A stretch of DNA of 64,000 nucleotides, from assembly GCA_025765615.1 (NCBI GenBank), contig JAIVFJ010000010.1:533982-597981 (forward strand). The letters are read 5' to 3'. The stretch comes from Zopfochytrium polystomum. Its lineage: Eukaryota; Chytridiomycota; Chytridiomycetes; Chytridiales; Chytridiaceae. The notes below the pieces were generated by a model. That model saw only the letters and a list, made by a program, of their open reading frames with translations, was not told where the DNA came from and made no database searches. Made by a program: the position numbers and the translations under genes. Positions 1 through 12,178 of this stretch are shown one piece after another (positions within the stretch are counted from its first letter, which is position 1; each line of letters begins with the position of its first letter).

Positions 1-351
1 GGCGCCTCCCCCTCCACGCCGACCACCCAAAAGGCCCAAACACCCACCCTCGGCACAAAGTGGTTCACATTTGGTTCGCCGGTTGCCGCACGCAGCGCGA
101 CCGTGTCGTCCTTTTCGTCCGTGCCCAGTCGCCAGGCGACATTGACAGGAACGGGTCCCCAATCTACAAATGGAGGATCCTCGGCGCGTCCGTTTCGGAG
201 TCGCAAGCTCTCAGAAGCTTCCATTGGCGCGGTTGAAGTGTCCCAGCCCCTCAATTTCGCCGCCGAAATCCGCGTCGGGAGAAGCACCACGGTCACATCG
301 GCGGCGTCGGCAGCGGATGAGGACGGTCACCACCGGAGCTCCCCGAATCAT

Positions 352-386
<35 letters not shown>

Positions 387-1734
387 CCACGCACTCCAGC
401 GGCACCAAAACGAGCGGCACTACCACCGCCGCCGCGCCCGCTCCGCCTCCCCGACTGCCATCGCGCTCGCCGCGGCCATGGCCACGGCAGACTCCACGGA
501 CCTGACCGCCGTCGCAAAGTACCCCTTTGCGTCAGGCGACTTTTCTGCCCCACCCGTGATTCGCGTTTCCTCCACGGCGAGTTCAAGCGGATCCGCCGCG
601 GTTCCGGCTCGCAGCGCGAGGTCCCTGGACGAGCCTCGCCCCGCAGGAATAGCGCTCCAACGACGACCGCCGGCGCCGCCGGCCCTGCCCGCGGGATTGG
701 CGAACGCGGCGGCGACAACGGCGACGGCGCCGCTTCACCGCGAATACGCGAGCAACCCCGCGGCGGGCGGCGGCGGCAGCGGCGGCAGCGGCGGCGGGAT
801 GCTGTACTCATGGCAGGTTCCGCCGCCCGCGCTGCCTCCGCCGTCCGGCCCACTGCCCCCGCTCCCGCCCTCCGCCGCCGTTGCCGCCGCCGCCGCCGGT
901 CCAGCCGCCGCCTCTGCCGCTGAAAGCTCGCGATCGACGACGCCGACGCAGATGGTTGCGGTTCTTGCGCCGACGCCCACTCCGATGCCGATGCCGCCGG
1001 CGGCGGCGGGGGCGGCGGGGCTGCTGGACCCTGCGGACCCGCTGCTGCTGCTGCTCCGCGAGCAACAGTACCACCTCCAACGGATGACGGCACTCTTCCA
1101 GGAGACGCAGGCGCAGGTGATGCAGCGGCTGACGGCACGCAACGGCGGTGGCGGCGGTGGGAGCTACGGTCCTGGTGAGAAGCAGTACAGCCCTCCCGCG
1201 GGGCGTGGCGGCGGCGGCGGCGGCAATGACTGGTACTTCCCTGCGCTGCAAGACTCACCGTCCAGCGCCGGTGCCGGGACAGGCGGCGGCGGCGGCGGTG
1301 GAGGATCGCGACCGGGGACGCCAGGCTTTCCGCACGCGCCAGAGGGGGCGACAGCCTGGAGCACGGCCCCAGCGGCCGCAGCGCCGATACTCCTCGAGAT
1401 GGAAACCACGCGCGCTCCCATCGCCGCCCCCTCCGCCTCCGCCGGTACGGGGCTGACGCTCGCGCAGCAGCAGTACCAGCAACAGCAGCAGTACCAGCAG
1501 CAGCAGCAGCTTCTGCAGCAGCAGCTGCAGCAGTACGAGCGGATCCAGCGGCAGATGCAGAACCAGTACCAGTCCCAGCCAACAATTCCGACGCATCACC
1601 AGCAGCAGCAAGTGGGGTTGGTGGCGCCGTCGCCAAAGATCCGAGGCATCAAGATGGGGGAAGTGTTTGGCAAGCTTTTTAAAAAGGGAGACGCTGCTTC
1701 GGAGGAGCCAGATAACGTTTTCAGAGAGCGTTGA
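1..1734 (+). CDS. Low-complexity hypothetical protein, 5' truncated by the window edge
   Basis: The frame is open from the first base to a TGA at 1732-1734, giving 577 codons, so the true start lies outside the window. The GTG at 103 is only an internal codon. The product is almost all low complexity: a Gln run near residues 118-128, a Ser/Ala/Pro-rich middle, repeated Gly blocks, and a Gln-rich helical stretch near residues 485-535. It ends in a short basic tail (motif GEVFGKLFKKG). I recognise no domain. By composition it resembles the next two plus-strand genes, which carry a PH-like domain, so this may be the tail of another member; that is inference. A long antisense frame exists but looks like a by-product of the GC-rich codons. 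Confidence 0.6.
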
Positions 1735-1914
1735 AAGTGGTCGGCGTGTTGCCGACAGCAAAATGGACATTTCCTCCTTTTCACTTGAGAATTTTCCTCT
1801 TACTTTAGTCATCAACCTCTTGCATTGGCACAACACCTCATGCCTGTTAGAAACAGCATTTTCGTCCTCCCGGCTGCTTGCTTTCGTTTACCTTTTTCTT
1901 TCCTATAGTCCTCT

Positions 1915-1950
<36 letters not shown>

Positions 1951-2962
1951 TCTTTTCTTTTTTGTTGGGAATTTTCACTTTTCTAGTTCGACCTTGCTCT
2001 AACGTTACCCTTCATCCTCCGCCACTCTTCATTGTTTTCGCACCACGGCCAGTCTCTTTCACTGCATTCCATCTTCCCTACCCAAGGCAGCATCTTATTT
2101 TTTGTTTAGAACGCAACGGTAACTTCAGCTATTTCGAGCCTCGCAGACTTTGTAAAACTAATGCAATCATTTACCCTCGCCCCCTCCTCCTACCTCATCA
2201 TCTTCTTGACCATTGCATTCCACCCTTTTTTTTGCAATTTTTTGAGTCGCCTTACGAGCCTTCTTTTTCTTTTCTCGTCCTTGTGCTTCCAACTCCACCT
2301 CCTTTTACATTTGTCTTTTTTCTTTGCTCGTTTTCAGCTTTGCACCGATGAAACATAATCGTGGCCTTCTCTACAAAGGAGTTTCAAAGCCGAGCTTGGT
2401 CCAACCCTAAAGGCCTGCCGGCACTTTGATGGAAAAAAAATTAAAACAGCTTTTCCAACAACAACAAAAAAAAATTTTTTTTGAATAATAAATAATTCAT
2501 AGACGGCAGTTTATTCCATCCTGAGAGATAACTCCTATTTGGAATTCACACCCAAAATGTGGGTTGGGTTGTTGATCGTAATCGCCGTCGGGGAGGCTGT
2601 CCGCAGTATCCATGCCAAGGCCGGCCAATCATCACGAGCCACATATGCAACTGACTGAGATTGACTGACTGATTGGGAGGGAGGGAGGAGGGAGGGAGGG
2701 GCGCCGTGTTTGCGTTACGCGCAATGCGCCGAGCGCGACGACCACCCACCGAAGCTTTTCCTTGTGCGCTGTTAGGTGCAAGCCCCCCACCCATTTTTGC
2801 TTGCACCAACGGCGCACTTTTGATTGGTGGACGACGAGGGCCGATGTGTCTCGCCCCAAAGGAATCTGCGATTTGTCCAATCAGCTGAATCTCTCTCTTT
2901 GTCTGTCTCCCTCTGTCTTACTGTCTCCTCTCTCTGTCTCTCTCTCTCTCACTCTCACTCAC

Positions 2963-3039
<77 letters not shown>

Positions 3040-3339
3040 GCATCTGCGCGCATTCGTCCCTTCCATTTCTCATGCAAACCAACCATCACCCTACCTGCTC
3101 ACTTCTGCTTCTGCTTCCCTCAACGAAGGATCGCCTGTCGAGTCTGCTGGAGCCTCATCCTCCCACCCTCACACTCACACTCACACACACACACACGCAC
3201 ACATACACGCACACCAAACACAGCACTCACTCACAGATCGCCCCTCGTAACAACAATCTCAACCACCACCGTGACCACCACCCACAACCACTAGGCGAGA
3301 GAACGACGGACGTGAAGAAGAAGCGAGCCAGCCAACCCG
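1735..3339. other. Intergenic region with T-rich tract and TG, CT and CA microsatellites
   Basis: No convincing gene. It holds a (TG)n run at about 1919-1947, a long pyrimidine-rich stretch to about 2350, an AT-rich patch near 2430-2500, a (CT)n run of about 100 bp at 2930-3034, and a CA-rich run at 3161-3216. The CT and CA tracts lie within 420 bp upstream of the ATG at 3340 and probably belong to the promoter or 5' leader of that gene. Open frames here encode only Leu-Ser or Thr-His repeats. Confidence 0.6.
2930..3034. repeat. (CT)n microsatellite
   Basis: A nearly perfect CT dinucleotide tract, with a few interruptions at its 5' side, upstream of the gene starting at 3340. Similar tracts occur at 29992-30108 and 31080-31180, each next to or inside a gene 5' region. 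Confidence 0.95.
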
Positions 3340-5750
3340 ATGCAACCGTCGCCGCTCCTGTCGTCGTCGGCACCACCGACAGCATCGGCACCCCACCCGC
3401 ACCCCATCGGCTCGCCGTCATCGCCCTTGCCCTCGTCGCCATCGTTCTCCTCACCCTCATGGCTGTCGGCCCCTCCGTCGTCGTTCTCCTCCTCCTCTTC
3501 ATCGCCACAACCCCCGTCGCCCTCCACGCCGTCTCGTCCTTCGATGTCCCCACTCCCTCGTTCTCCCCGCCTGTCCGCCGTCTCTCCCGGAGCCTCTCCC
3601 TTCCATTCCCCTCGCCACGACAGTTCGCCCATATCAGCGGCCTTGCATGCCCCGCGATCTCACTCGCCAGCACTCATGAGGAGCCCTAGTGACGCTGGCA
3701 CCGTGGTTGTGAGCAACGGCTTGTCGGACACTGGTAAGCTTCGTTGAATGACGACATGTGTTGAATCCGATTTTCCTTCTTCCTGCAAGAACCGAACCTT
3801 CAAAGAAGCGACACTGCTTCCACGTCCACATCATCGTTATCCTCGGCGACGACAATTAACAGATCAGCGTCCTCTTTTTCGGCCGGGTCATCGTCATCCA
3901 ACATCTTTGCAACTCCATTGAAAAAGACCATCCACCACCTGGTCCACCAATCCCACAGTGACTGGGGTTTTGTCGACAAACTTACTACCGTTCCATCCAC
4001 AAACTCCATCAAGTGGACTCCACACCTGCTAGTCCTCTATGAGACTGTTCTCTATCTTTTTTCCGTCAATCACGAACCGTTCAACGAACCGCCATTGGAA
4101 GAATTTCCTCTTGGTCCCGGAACTTCGCTCAGACTGAGCCCAGAGGCCGGTGTCGCTGACTCTGTCATTATTACTATATCTTCTTCTCTCCGAGAGTGGG
4201 ACCTTCGTCGGAATACTACAATTCTTATTCACAGCAAATCTTTGGATTCGGTTTCTCCTGTTGCATCCTCCGATGCGCAGAACATTGGTGAGGACGGCAA
4301 TGCAGTTTCCTCCTCCACAGCCGTTGCAACAAGCGCCTGGGTGGACCGCCTCCGGCACGGAATTCAGCTGGGCAAGAGCCGGGCAAGAACTGAAATGCTA
4401 AAACGGATCAATCACGAACATCAGATGAAGATCATGGAGGTGCCGCTTGTTGAACGCGAGGCCCCCATTGTCAACGTGGACAGAAGGACGCCTCCGACTA
4501 TCGACATAACCAGACCCACTGGGCCAGACGGGAAAAAGCCGGGACTATGGAGACCGCCTTCGAAGGAGGCTCTTGGTCCGCTTGGAGGTCCAGTGTCCCC
4601 AGCTGTCGGCGCAGCGGACGCCCACAAGCCGCCAGCAATCGGGAAACGGGTTGCCTCCGCACCCGGAACGTCAACTCTCACCGTGCCTTCGGGTGGAGTT
4701 CCGGCGGCGGACCTTCCGCCGCCATCTCCAACTTCCATTCTCCGGCACCGTCCCAACACCAACGGCCAGCCTCCGAAAGCGTCGAAACCGCCGGACTCTG
4801 GACGAACACAACGGATATCACACACACGGTCGTCCTCGGGATCGTCATCCAACACGTGGGGTCGGGGCGATTCGGTTGGCGGTGGTGTAGCAGGAACATT
4901 CGGATCCCAGAATGATGCGCCCGCCGTGGCTTCGGCACACAGTCAGCACCCGCTTCTCCAGTTTCTATCGCTTGCCCTCCGACCTCGCGATCATCACGGG
5001 GGTCAAGCCAATCACACCTCGCCTGCCGCCCACTCTTCATCCTCATCCTCATCCTCCACGTCTTCTTCTTCTGCGCTCTCTGGGTCCTCCAATTTTATCC
5101 CACCACGGCGAACCACCTCTGCGACAGCTTCGGCCGCCTTGACCGCCTTCACCGCCACCCTACCGTCTTTGTCGTCGTCGTCGTCGTCGTCGTCGTTGTC
5201 ACCCGCGTCTTCTTTCCATTCCCTCGAGCTCCCGTACGCCTCGCCGGCCCGCCGGGGCAGGTCCCCGTCGGTGGCGTCGACGGCGTCGGGCATGTCCATT
5301 TCCTCGGCGACGACCTCGTCGCCGCGCATCAAGTCGCGGGCGATCACTTACGGGCCGCAGTCGGGATCAGCCGTCGCCGCCGCAGCCGCAGCCGCCACCG
5401 CCGCGGCTGCGGGCACCGGGGGGGCCGTGGAAACAACAGCGTCGTGGCCGCCGTCGCGTCGGCGGGCGCGCAGCGTCGGGGCAGTCTCGCACGCGGCCTC
5501 TTTGTCGTCGTCGTCGGTCGGGACGGGGTCGAGCGCGGCGACGTCGGCGCCGCGGCGGACGCGTCCGCCGCTGCGCATGACTCCGCTCGAGATGATGGTG
5601 GGCGTGACGTTGGCGGACGAGCACAGCTCGTCGACTGTGGTCGCGGCCATGACGGGGCTGCCGACGCTGTCGTCGCCCTTGTCGACGTCGTCGTCATCGG
5701 CTTCATCGTCTTCGGGAAGAGGGAGTCGGGGGAGCGGGGAACGGGCGTGA
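3340..5750 (+). CDS. Ser-rich protein with a diverged PH-like domain
   Basis: Two exons fit: 3340-3733 and 3790-5750, joined across a 56-bp GTAAGC...AAG intron with matching phase, giving 784 aa. Residues 1-175 are Pro/Ser-rich. Residues about 190-325 hold the only ordered-looking part: a hydrophobic strand pair with motif LLVLYETVLYLF near 211, further strands, and an amphipathic segment with Trp at about 315 (SAWVDRLRHG). This order of strands followed by a Trp-containing helix is what a pleckstrin-homology fold looks like, but similarity is weak. The rest is disordered, with long Ser runs and an Ala run. A PH domain would suggest membrane lipid or protein binding; no catalytic motif is seen. 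It shares layout with the genes at 6889 and 21735. Confidence 0.6.
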
Positions 5751-6255
5751 GTGGGGATGTCGCTCTCTTACTATTCTTCCTCTCGGGGAAAAATGCACGC
5801 ATGGTGTGGAGTCTGGCCCGCTTGTTTTTCCACGAAGACGATTGTAAACACACACACTCACCGTTTTTGCCCCCCTGTTTCCTGTTACTTCCCGTTTCCC
5901 TGACCCAACGCGAAAGGCAAGAAAAGACAGCTGCGCTGGTAGTTCAGTTGTGTCCGTCTCCGACTGGCACACCTCTTCCCGTTTGCATGGCCGGCCCATC
6001 GTCCTTTCAATCTGTGAGTGCGTAGACAGACCTATTTTTTATTGCCCACTGACAGCTGGAACGTTCCGTGGAGAACATTCGCGTTTTTTCTCAGTGATGC
6101 GGAACGATTTTTCGAAATTTATTTTTTCTTTCTTTTTTGTTGTTTCTTTGCTTTTTCCATTTTTTCTTGTTCTGCATTGGACGGGTCGGAGAGTGGCTTT
6201 GCGACCGACCGTGCTAGCCAGAGAGAGAGAGCCTGCGTCTGCCTGTCTGTCTGTG

Positions 6256-6290
<35 letters not shown>

Positions 6291-6888
6291 GATGCACTGT
6301 CAACTCCTTTGGGTTAGCTAGTATACACAGACAAAGAGAGGGAGAGATTCTCCACAAGAAGCGAACGTCGGTGGGTGTTGCCCACTCCCCCCCATTCTCT
6401 CCTTGACCGGCCCACACCACCACACACTTGCCGCCGACAGCTTCAGAACCACCACTTTGACTGCTGCCACCACTCTACTCCACTACTGTCGTGCCTCTGC
6501 CCGCAGGTTCGTTTTATTTCTTTTCACCTGGCTCCCTGGATCCTTTTCGGCTTCTCTTGGCCACCCCGCGCGCAGCCGTCTCCCCTCGCCCGCATCCATC
6601 CTCCTCGCGCACGCTTCTTTGTTCGATTTTTGATCTACGTTCCCTGCCACTCCTACGACGATGCGCCGTGCTGATCTGGCCCGCGCCGATGATGCCATTC
6701 CGCGGCGAACGTCCGTCCGCAGCAACGCCTGCCGAAACCACCAACCCCTGACATGAGAGTGGCCAAGCCTAACCAGACGTCGTTTTTCGCAACCAAAAAA
6801 GAAAAAATAGAAAAAAAAAGGAATCATTCGGAAGACACCGTGTAGAGCTCCGAATTCTGACGGCGATCGTGCGCCAATCGCTTGCAAA
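5751..6888. other. Intergenic region with (TCTG)n microsatellite
   Basis: No supported gene. A TCTG tetranucleotide run sits at 6242-6291. The stretch 6370-6780 has several short open frames in the plus direction, any of which could be a 5' exon of the gene at 6889, but I could not match splice phases. Confidence 0.5.
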
Positions 6889-8760
6889 ATGGAACTCGAC
6901 CCGAGCGTCGCGGAGGAGAAAGCGTTACTATCGAATTCCGATCCATCAGCGCCGGCCGAATCAGCATTGGAAGTCGGAAAGCTGGTCACTGCGGGTGATC
7001 GCGCTGACCGTGAAGAGGCTGTCCCCTCCGGAAAAATCCCTCCAGCACCATCCGACAACACTTTCCCGCAACCTGCCCAGTTCATTCCTAAATTTGGGCA
7101 TGTCGAGCGTCTTTGCACAGACGGATGTGCTCCCTGCCAATCGACTGCGGCTACCCAACCCCCCTGGCACGCCTGCGTTATGATACTTGCCAACTCAACT
7201 CTGCACCTCTTCGACATGGGCTCGTCTGATTTGTCTGGCGGCGGCCTAATGGACTCTCTTTCGCTGTCGTCGTCGGAGGCGATCATTGAAATCGTCGTCG
7301 AGCGCGGCATCGGCTCAAACATATCACACTTTATTATTCGCCCGACTGCGCAAGAAAAACGAACAACCTCAAACGATGAACCAAAGACCGGATCGCTCGA
7401 TTCAGGGTCCAATAAGAATTCAAGCGAGACCGACGCGCCCGAGCCCTCGTCAAGTGAGGCTACTTCGGGAACTGGCACCTCTGATTCCAGTGTCCAGCCA
7501 TCCCGTAACGAGTGGATTATCCGGCCTGCCGCTGCTCCTGCCGACAGACCTGCCGATGTTCGCCGCTCCTGCCACGAAATGAGCGACACCGCCGAATGGC
7601 TGGAGGCCCTGCAGCCTCTCACTGGCGGTCTCCGCATCCGCGTAGAGTCCTCCATACCAGTGACTGGGCCTCCCTCGTCGGCATCCTCCCCTGCCGGTGC
7701 TGGCACACCCGCCTCGGCGGTCAGTGCAAACGCTGACGGTATCTCCACCAAACCCGTGACCACGAGCACGTCCACGAATGTCACGTCCTCGAAGACCAAT
7801 TTGAAAAAGACCTCTTCCGCTTCCTCGTCAAAACTACCTGGTGGGTCCAAAGCGGCCGTCGAAACCGTCCCGTCACCCGCACCAACTTCGCCTCTTATTC
7901 TTGGCGCGGATGAAGTGAAAGAAAATGTCCGCTCGCAGCTGTTTTCTAGTCTCCGCAATGGCGTTAAACGTAGAATGACTCCTGCTCCACCCATACCGCC
8001 CGAGTCCATTCTTCTTAATGACCCGCGCCTCGCATCGATCGAAATGCTTGGACAGCGGCCGTTCCTCTGCTGCACCTCTGTCGGCTCGGAGAAAAAGCCC
8101 GCGGCGGAGCCCCTTGGAAATATCAATTTCCCGACGTTTTCGCTGTTTGCCTCTCCGTCTTTATTTTCGTTTGCAACCGTGGTTGATTCCCAAGGTCCAA
8201 GCGGACCGTTGGACTCGCCCGAGTGGTCCCGAGACGCCTCGACGCTCGACCTTTTGACAACGGTGCAGCCGCCCAACTCTCCCTCGCTGGGCTCGACCCG
8301 TCCGTCCTCTGTTCTCGCAGCAGGCTCCGCGCAGTCCAACATGGTCGGAGCAGCATCCCTGTTGCAGCGCCACCACTCGGACACGGACCCGCTGATCGCT
8401 GCGGCGGCTTCGTTCTTTGGACCGACGATCTCGGCGGCGGGGACCGCGGACCGCGCGCAGCGCCGTCAGTCCGCGCTCCCGCTCCCGCTGCCCCGTCCGC
8501 ACTTTGCGAAAGTGCCGCTCCTGTCGCAGCAGCTGCCGCCGCCGGAACACCGGCACGGCCACGCGTCGATGGACGACCTGGGCGGAGGCGTGTTTGACTC
8601 GGTTGCGTCGCCCGGCGCGGTGAGAGTCCGCGCGTCCGCCGCGCCGTCGGCTGTTGCGGCTGCGACGGCCGCTACTACCAGCTTCGCTCTAAACCCTCAC
8701 CTCCCTTCTCCCGCCGCTGCTTTCGTTGCGCCCGACGCGCCGGTTGTGTCGTGGTTTTAA
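6889..8760 (+). CDS. Low-complexity protein with a diverged PH-like domain
   Basis: A single open frame of 623 aa from the ATG at 6889 to the TAA before 8761. Residues about 90-250 are the ordered part: strand-like segments around WHACVMILANSTLHLFD (Trp at 93), a later strand SHFIIRP, a long acidic Ser/Thr insert, and a C-terminal amphipathic segment with Trp at about 237 (TAEWLEALQPL). The pattern parallels the suspected PH-like region of the gene at 3340, where a strand pair is followed by a Trp helix. The remainder is Ser/Ala/Pro-rich. Function unknown; lipid or protein binding is possible if the fold is right. An antisense frame of over 600 codons covers the same span, but its composition (Arg/Ser/Gly) and lack of any motif mark it as a shadow. 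Confidence 0.6.
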   Translation: MELDPSVAEEKALLSNSDPSAPAESALEVGKLVTAGDRADREEAVPSGKIPPAPSDNTFPQPAQFIPKFGHVERLCTDGCAPCQSTAATQPPWHACVMILANSTLHLFDMGSSDLSGGGLMDSLSLSSSEAIIEIVVERGIGSNISHFIIRPTAQEKRTTSNDEPKTGSLDSGSNKNSSETDAPEPSSSEATSGTGTSDSSVQPSRNEWIIRPAAAPADRPADVRRSCHEMSDTAEWLEALQPLTGGLRIRVESSIPVTGPPSSASSPAGAGTPASAVSANADGISTKPVTTSTSTNVTSSKTNLKKTSSASSSKLPGGSKAAVETVPSPAPTSPLILGADEVKENVRSQLFSSLRNGVKRRMTPAPPIPPESILLNDPRLASIEMLGQRPFLCCTSVGSEKKPAAEPLGNINFPTFSLFASPSLFSFATVVDSQGPSGPLDSPEWSRDASTLDLLTTVQPPNSPSLGSTRPSSVLAAGSAQSNMVGAASLLQRHHSDTDPLIAAAASFFGPTISAAGTADRAQRRQSALPLPLPRPHFAKVPLLSQQLPPPEHRHGHASMDDLGGGVFDSVASPGAVRVRASAAPSAVAAATAATTSFALNPHLPSPAAAFVAPDAPVVSWF

Positions 8761-9902
8761 GAAAGAAAATAAGACATTAAGGCACTCTTTTTTATCAATC
8801 TTCATCCCGCGCCTTTTTTTTTTCTTTTTTTTTTTTTGTGTGTGTGTGTGTGTGTGCGTGTTTGTTCCTTCACCCCCGCCGGCTTGCCATTTTTTTCACC
8901 CCGTGTTGGATTAGGTCATGTTTTTTTCCTTCCTTGTACCTGCCGCACTGGACAGGGTTCTCCTATCCTTTGCGCCCATTCGTGGCGGAAACAGCGCAAT
9001 GGGACCCGTTCCTCTGAACTGGTTTTGCACAGTTTCAAGAATCCCAGTCGCGGTCCGTTTGGTTTTCCGAGGGTTCGTTCTTTGTCTCGTCTCTTTGCTC
9101 CCGGCCTCCTCCCTGCACCACAGCAAACCACCTTTCTCGTTTCTCCTTTCCCCTCCCTACCCCCCCAACACAGAGAGTCGTAGGAGGGAAGATTATCTGC
9201 ATTCCTCCGACGATTTTCTTTTCCCGCCATTCAATTTTTGATTACTTCCGCCCGCTTGCAGAATACTCGGTGTGTCGCCTCTCTTGTTTTGACACTCTCA
9301 TACTCTATTGGATCGAAGAGAGCGACTGGGGAGTCTCACTGCACATGGCGCGGAACATTCGAAGACAAGGAACAGACAGAGGAAGGAAAACAAAAAAAAA
9401 ACAAAAAAAAAAAAAGAAAAGAGAACACATGGGTTTCGAGCAAGCGCAATATTCAAGCAAGGTTCCTCCAAAAGCGAAAGCCGCCCCCTTACCGCAACAC
9501 TCGGCGAAAACATTTGGAGGATACTGTTGCTGGTCGTTTTTTTTTTTGCCATCGACGACACGCAAAGCCTGACGAAGGTAGCCGTGAAGGACATCCCAGC
9601 ACTCCACGTTTAGCCGGACCCACCACCATCGTGGAAGTAAAAATCCTGTGTCGATTACTCCGACGAAGCATTGGCAATCTCCTCATAAAAAGGGTGGGCT
9701 GTTCTTCTCTCTGATTCGGAACGGAGAGACACGAAACGAAATGCAATGAATACGTCTGACTAAACTACAAGACTATGAGCAACAGGAAGAAAGTATCCAA
9801 AAATGAGAAACACCTGAAAGAACACGCCTCCAAAGGGAAGTATAAGGGAAACAGAGAGAAGGAAAGAGAGAGGGGGAAAGAGAACGAGGAGAGGGAGAGA
9901 TG
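8761..9902. other. Intergenic region, T-rich 3' flank and purine tract
   Basis: Begins with a T tract and (TG)n at 8813-8858 just after the stop codon at 8760. A purine-rich stretch lies at 9360-9425 and 9775-9900. The open frames here encode Lys/Arg- or Phe-rich repeats without motifs. I see no gene. Confidence 0.5.
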
Positions 9903-11205
9903 TATGTGAGGATGACAGGCTGTTGAGCCTGCGACCTCAAAAAAAAAAAGAGTATACCCCACTTTTTAACTGATAACTAACTTGTGAGGATTATCAATTT
10001 GACTCAACCAAACAACACTTCACAAAAGTAATGTACAACGGTCAGACCCTGCTTCTTATTATTTTCATGGGTTATTATTGTCCCTGCAAGCCGAACGACT
10101 GAGATTTGGACTATCTCTTAGTTGCAACCATGTATGTTATTCATGTTATTATTATGCACTAAGTCGCAGGTGAAATGGCTCAGGCTGCTCTGCACTACTG
10201 GCAAGGGGCCCTCTAGTTCAGTGGTGTGGAGCGCTCCCTTTGATGGGACTGGCAGTCACTGAGCAAATGACGCAGAAATGCTAAGTTCCGCACAATGACT
10301 AGCCTTGCCCTCCTCACTTTTGGAAATGGATTAGGATGATGTGCTTCAGTGGGTAGAAGTACATAGTCAAGGTGTACACAGAGCTAACACAGAGCTGCTT
10401 CATAAGCCACCATGATGAATGGCCTCATGAAAGGGTATGAGATCATAGGTTTTTTTCGTTTCTTCATTGATGATTTTGCTTATTTTTCAATTAGTAGTCT
10501 GTTTTTCCTGTTTTTATTGTTTTATATTTATTTGTTTGTTTGCTGTCTCTGTGTGTGTCTCTCTCTTCTTTTGTGGCTGTGAGTGACTGTCTTTCTCTTT
10601 GCACCAATCAGCTCTCCCCTGCTCCTCTTCCACCTCGGCAATTCACGGGGAGGTCGAACATGTCGGCCGCCCTGTTCCCGCGGCGCAGCGCCACGACAGG
10701 CTCCTTCTTGCCCAGCTCCTCCACTCTTCTTGGCAGCTGAATGCCAAGAAATGCCCCATGATTTTTTGAGCTGTCTTCCTTGTTTGATGGCTCGGCCCCA
10801 TTGTTTGGTGAGTGACTCCTCCTCTCTCTTCTTTGGCTAATCTTTATTTCTTTTGTTGTTTCTTTTGATGGGTTGTAGTGGCTTGTCACTCCCCTTACTG
10901 ATTTGGTTGGTCAGTCGGTTCTGTCTCTGGTCTAACTTGGCTTTGGCCCTGTGCCCCTGATCCCTTCTGTGTCTTGCACCAGATGATTATGCTTTCTTTT
11001 GTGATTGTGCTTGTTTCATGCCTTTGGTGTGAGAAGCCCCTCTTTTGTGTTGGAGATTTATTTGTGTTTTTCTTGGGCTTTTTGAGACTCTAAATACACT
11101 TTCCTGTCTAGTGCCCCTAGACACCCTCCTTTTGCCCCTTTTCATTAGTCAGGTTTGGTATTTAGGCCTATGCTCTAGTTTCCACCTACGGCCCTAGGTG
11201 AGGAC
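9903..11205 (+). repeat. Dispersed repeat, copy A (SINE-like, non-autonomous)
   Basis: Colinear blocks of this stretch recur in reverse orientation at 43145-45320 (copy B), and its left part recurs in direct orientation at 38473-38690 (copy C). Matching blocks by eye: 9919-9990 with 45228-45312; 10195-10450 with 44815-45035; 10545-10640 with 44605-44700; 10741-10815 with 44512-44587; 11080-11205 with 43145-43290. The left end starts with TGTGAGGATGAC and the right end finishes with a degraded inverse of TGTGAGACTGT. A tRNA-like A-box stretch (GTTCAGTGG) lies at about 10215. No reading frame for a transposase or reverse transcriptase is present, so it depends on other enzymes. The right edge touches a dead Tc1 transposase. 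Confidence 0.7.
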
Positions 11206-11990
11206 AGTCTCGCATGAAGAATGGCGGTGCGTAAGTCGGCGACGGCAGGCAAAGAGGAACCAGATGGACAACTGCTCTTGTCTTGTTCACCAGGAAACAG
11301 TGGGGCCAGTCGATGCTGTACAAGAGAGAGGGCAACAAAGAGCCCATGGGGATGCGAAGTCATGTATTGCTCAGAACTCATTGTGCCTTACACAAAGGCG
11401 AACTGCAAGACGCCAGACCACGTAATGGCACCCCAACCAATTTGAGATCTGCTGCCAAACATTTTCGTCAGTTGAATGTGTGGTGTTCCAGTAATTCTCC
11501 AAGCATATGTCATGCTGTCTGATCCCTCCATATTAATCTTTGACTTGTCTGACCAAATGATGTGCTTAAAGTCCTCAACTGTCCAGTTTTGATATTTAAG
11601 GGCAATCTTGAGCTGAGTGTTTTTGTGTTTTGCTGTCAGAGCTGGCTGTTTCTTCTTCTGTAAACCTTTGAGGCCGACCTCTCAGAGTGAATGCCTGGCT
11701 GTCTCAGGTGAGACAGTCCCCCCAGTGTCTTGTTCATATGTCTGGGCCAGTTGCACTGCGGTTTTAGCCCTGCCAGATGCGATTTGCCAACAAATCGACG
11801 TTTTTGCAGAGAGGAGAGCTTCCTTGGATGTCTGGGAGGAGTGTTTTCAATGTCTGGACGCTCTGCTGTGCGAATGCGGTAAACAGTACGCATTCCCACC
11901 TTCACATTGGCAGTAATTTTGTGACCTGTGGCCTTGGTCAAGGAGATTAAGATATTATTTTTTTTTCCAAGTGGGACTGGTTTCACGAAT
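11205..11990 (-). mobile_element. Degenerate Tc1/mariner transposase
   Basis: On the minus strand, broken frames follow the order of a Tc1 transposase. Near 11980-11640 comes the helix-turn-helix part, with ends resembling the usual transposon DNA-binding repeat. Then comes a segment like the Trp-x-x-x-Asp-Phe stretch before the first catalytic Asp (FKHIIWSDKSK, about 11560). It is followed by the block containing WGAITWSGV and GTMSSEQYM (about 11440-11370), typical of Tc1 families just before the second Asp. At least one in-frame stop lies between these motifs, and the frame shifts elsewhere. The C-terminal third, which should hold the last catalytic acidic residue, is missing where copy A of the dispersed repeat begins. 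It is therefore a dead, 3'-truncated relic. Confidence 0.75.
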
Positions 11991-12178
11991 ATTTTTCAGA
12001 GTTGGATGAATCCAACAGGGCAGGGGTTTTGTCAGGAACAGGGGAGGACAGGACAAGGGCAGGCAAGGAACTGAGAGGAGTGATGATTGTATTGGAAACA
12101 ATAATTCAATTGAAGGATGGGGCAGGTCCCCCATCCCCCTCTTATACCTTCTGAGAGTCTTCCTTGTCAAGACTCAAA

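Noticed and set aside
293..1636. 447-codon antisense frame opposite the first gene
   Set aside because: It is Arg/Ala/Gly repeat-like, mirrors GC-rich codons of the plus-strand frame, and has no motif.
2762..3294. Open frames across the CT and CA microsatellites
   Set aside because: They encode Leu-Ser and Thr-His dipeptide repeats only.
6483..8384. 633-codon antisense frame opposite the PH-like gene at 6889
   Set aside because: Its length comes from codon bias of the plus-strand gene; the plus frame has the strand-like hydrophobic pattern and a sensible start.
9238..9714. 158-codon frame rich in Lys
   Set aside because: It depends on purine runs and has no motif or plausible neighbours; probably non-coding.
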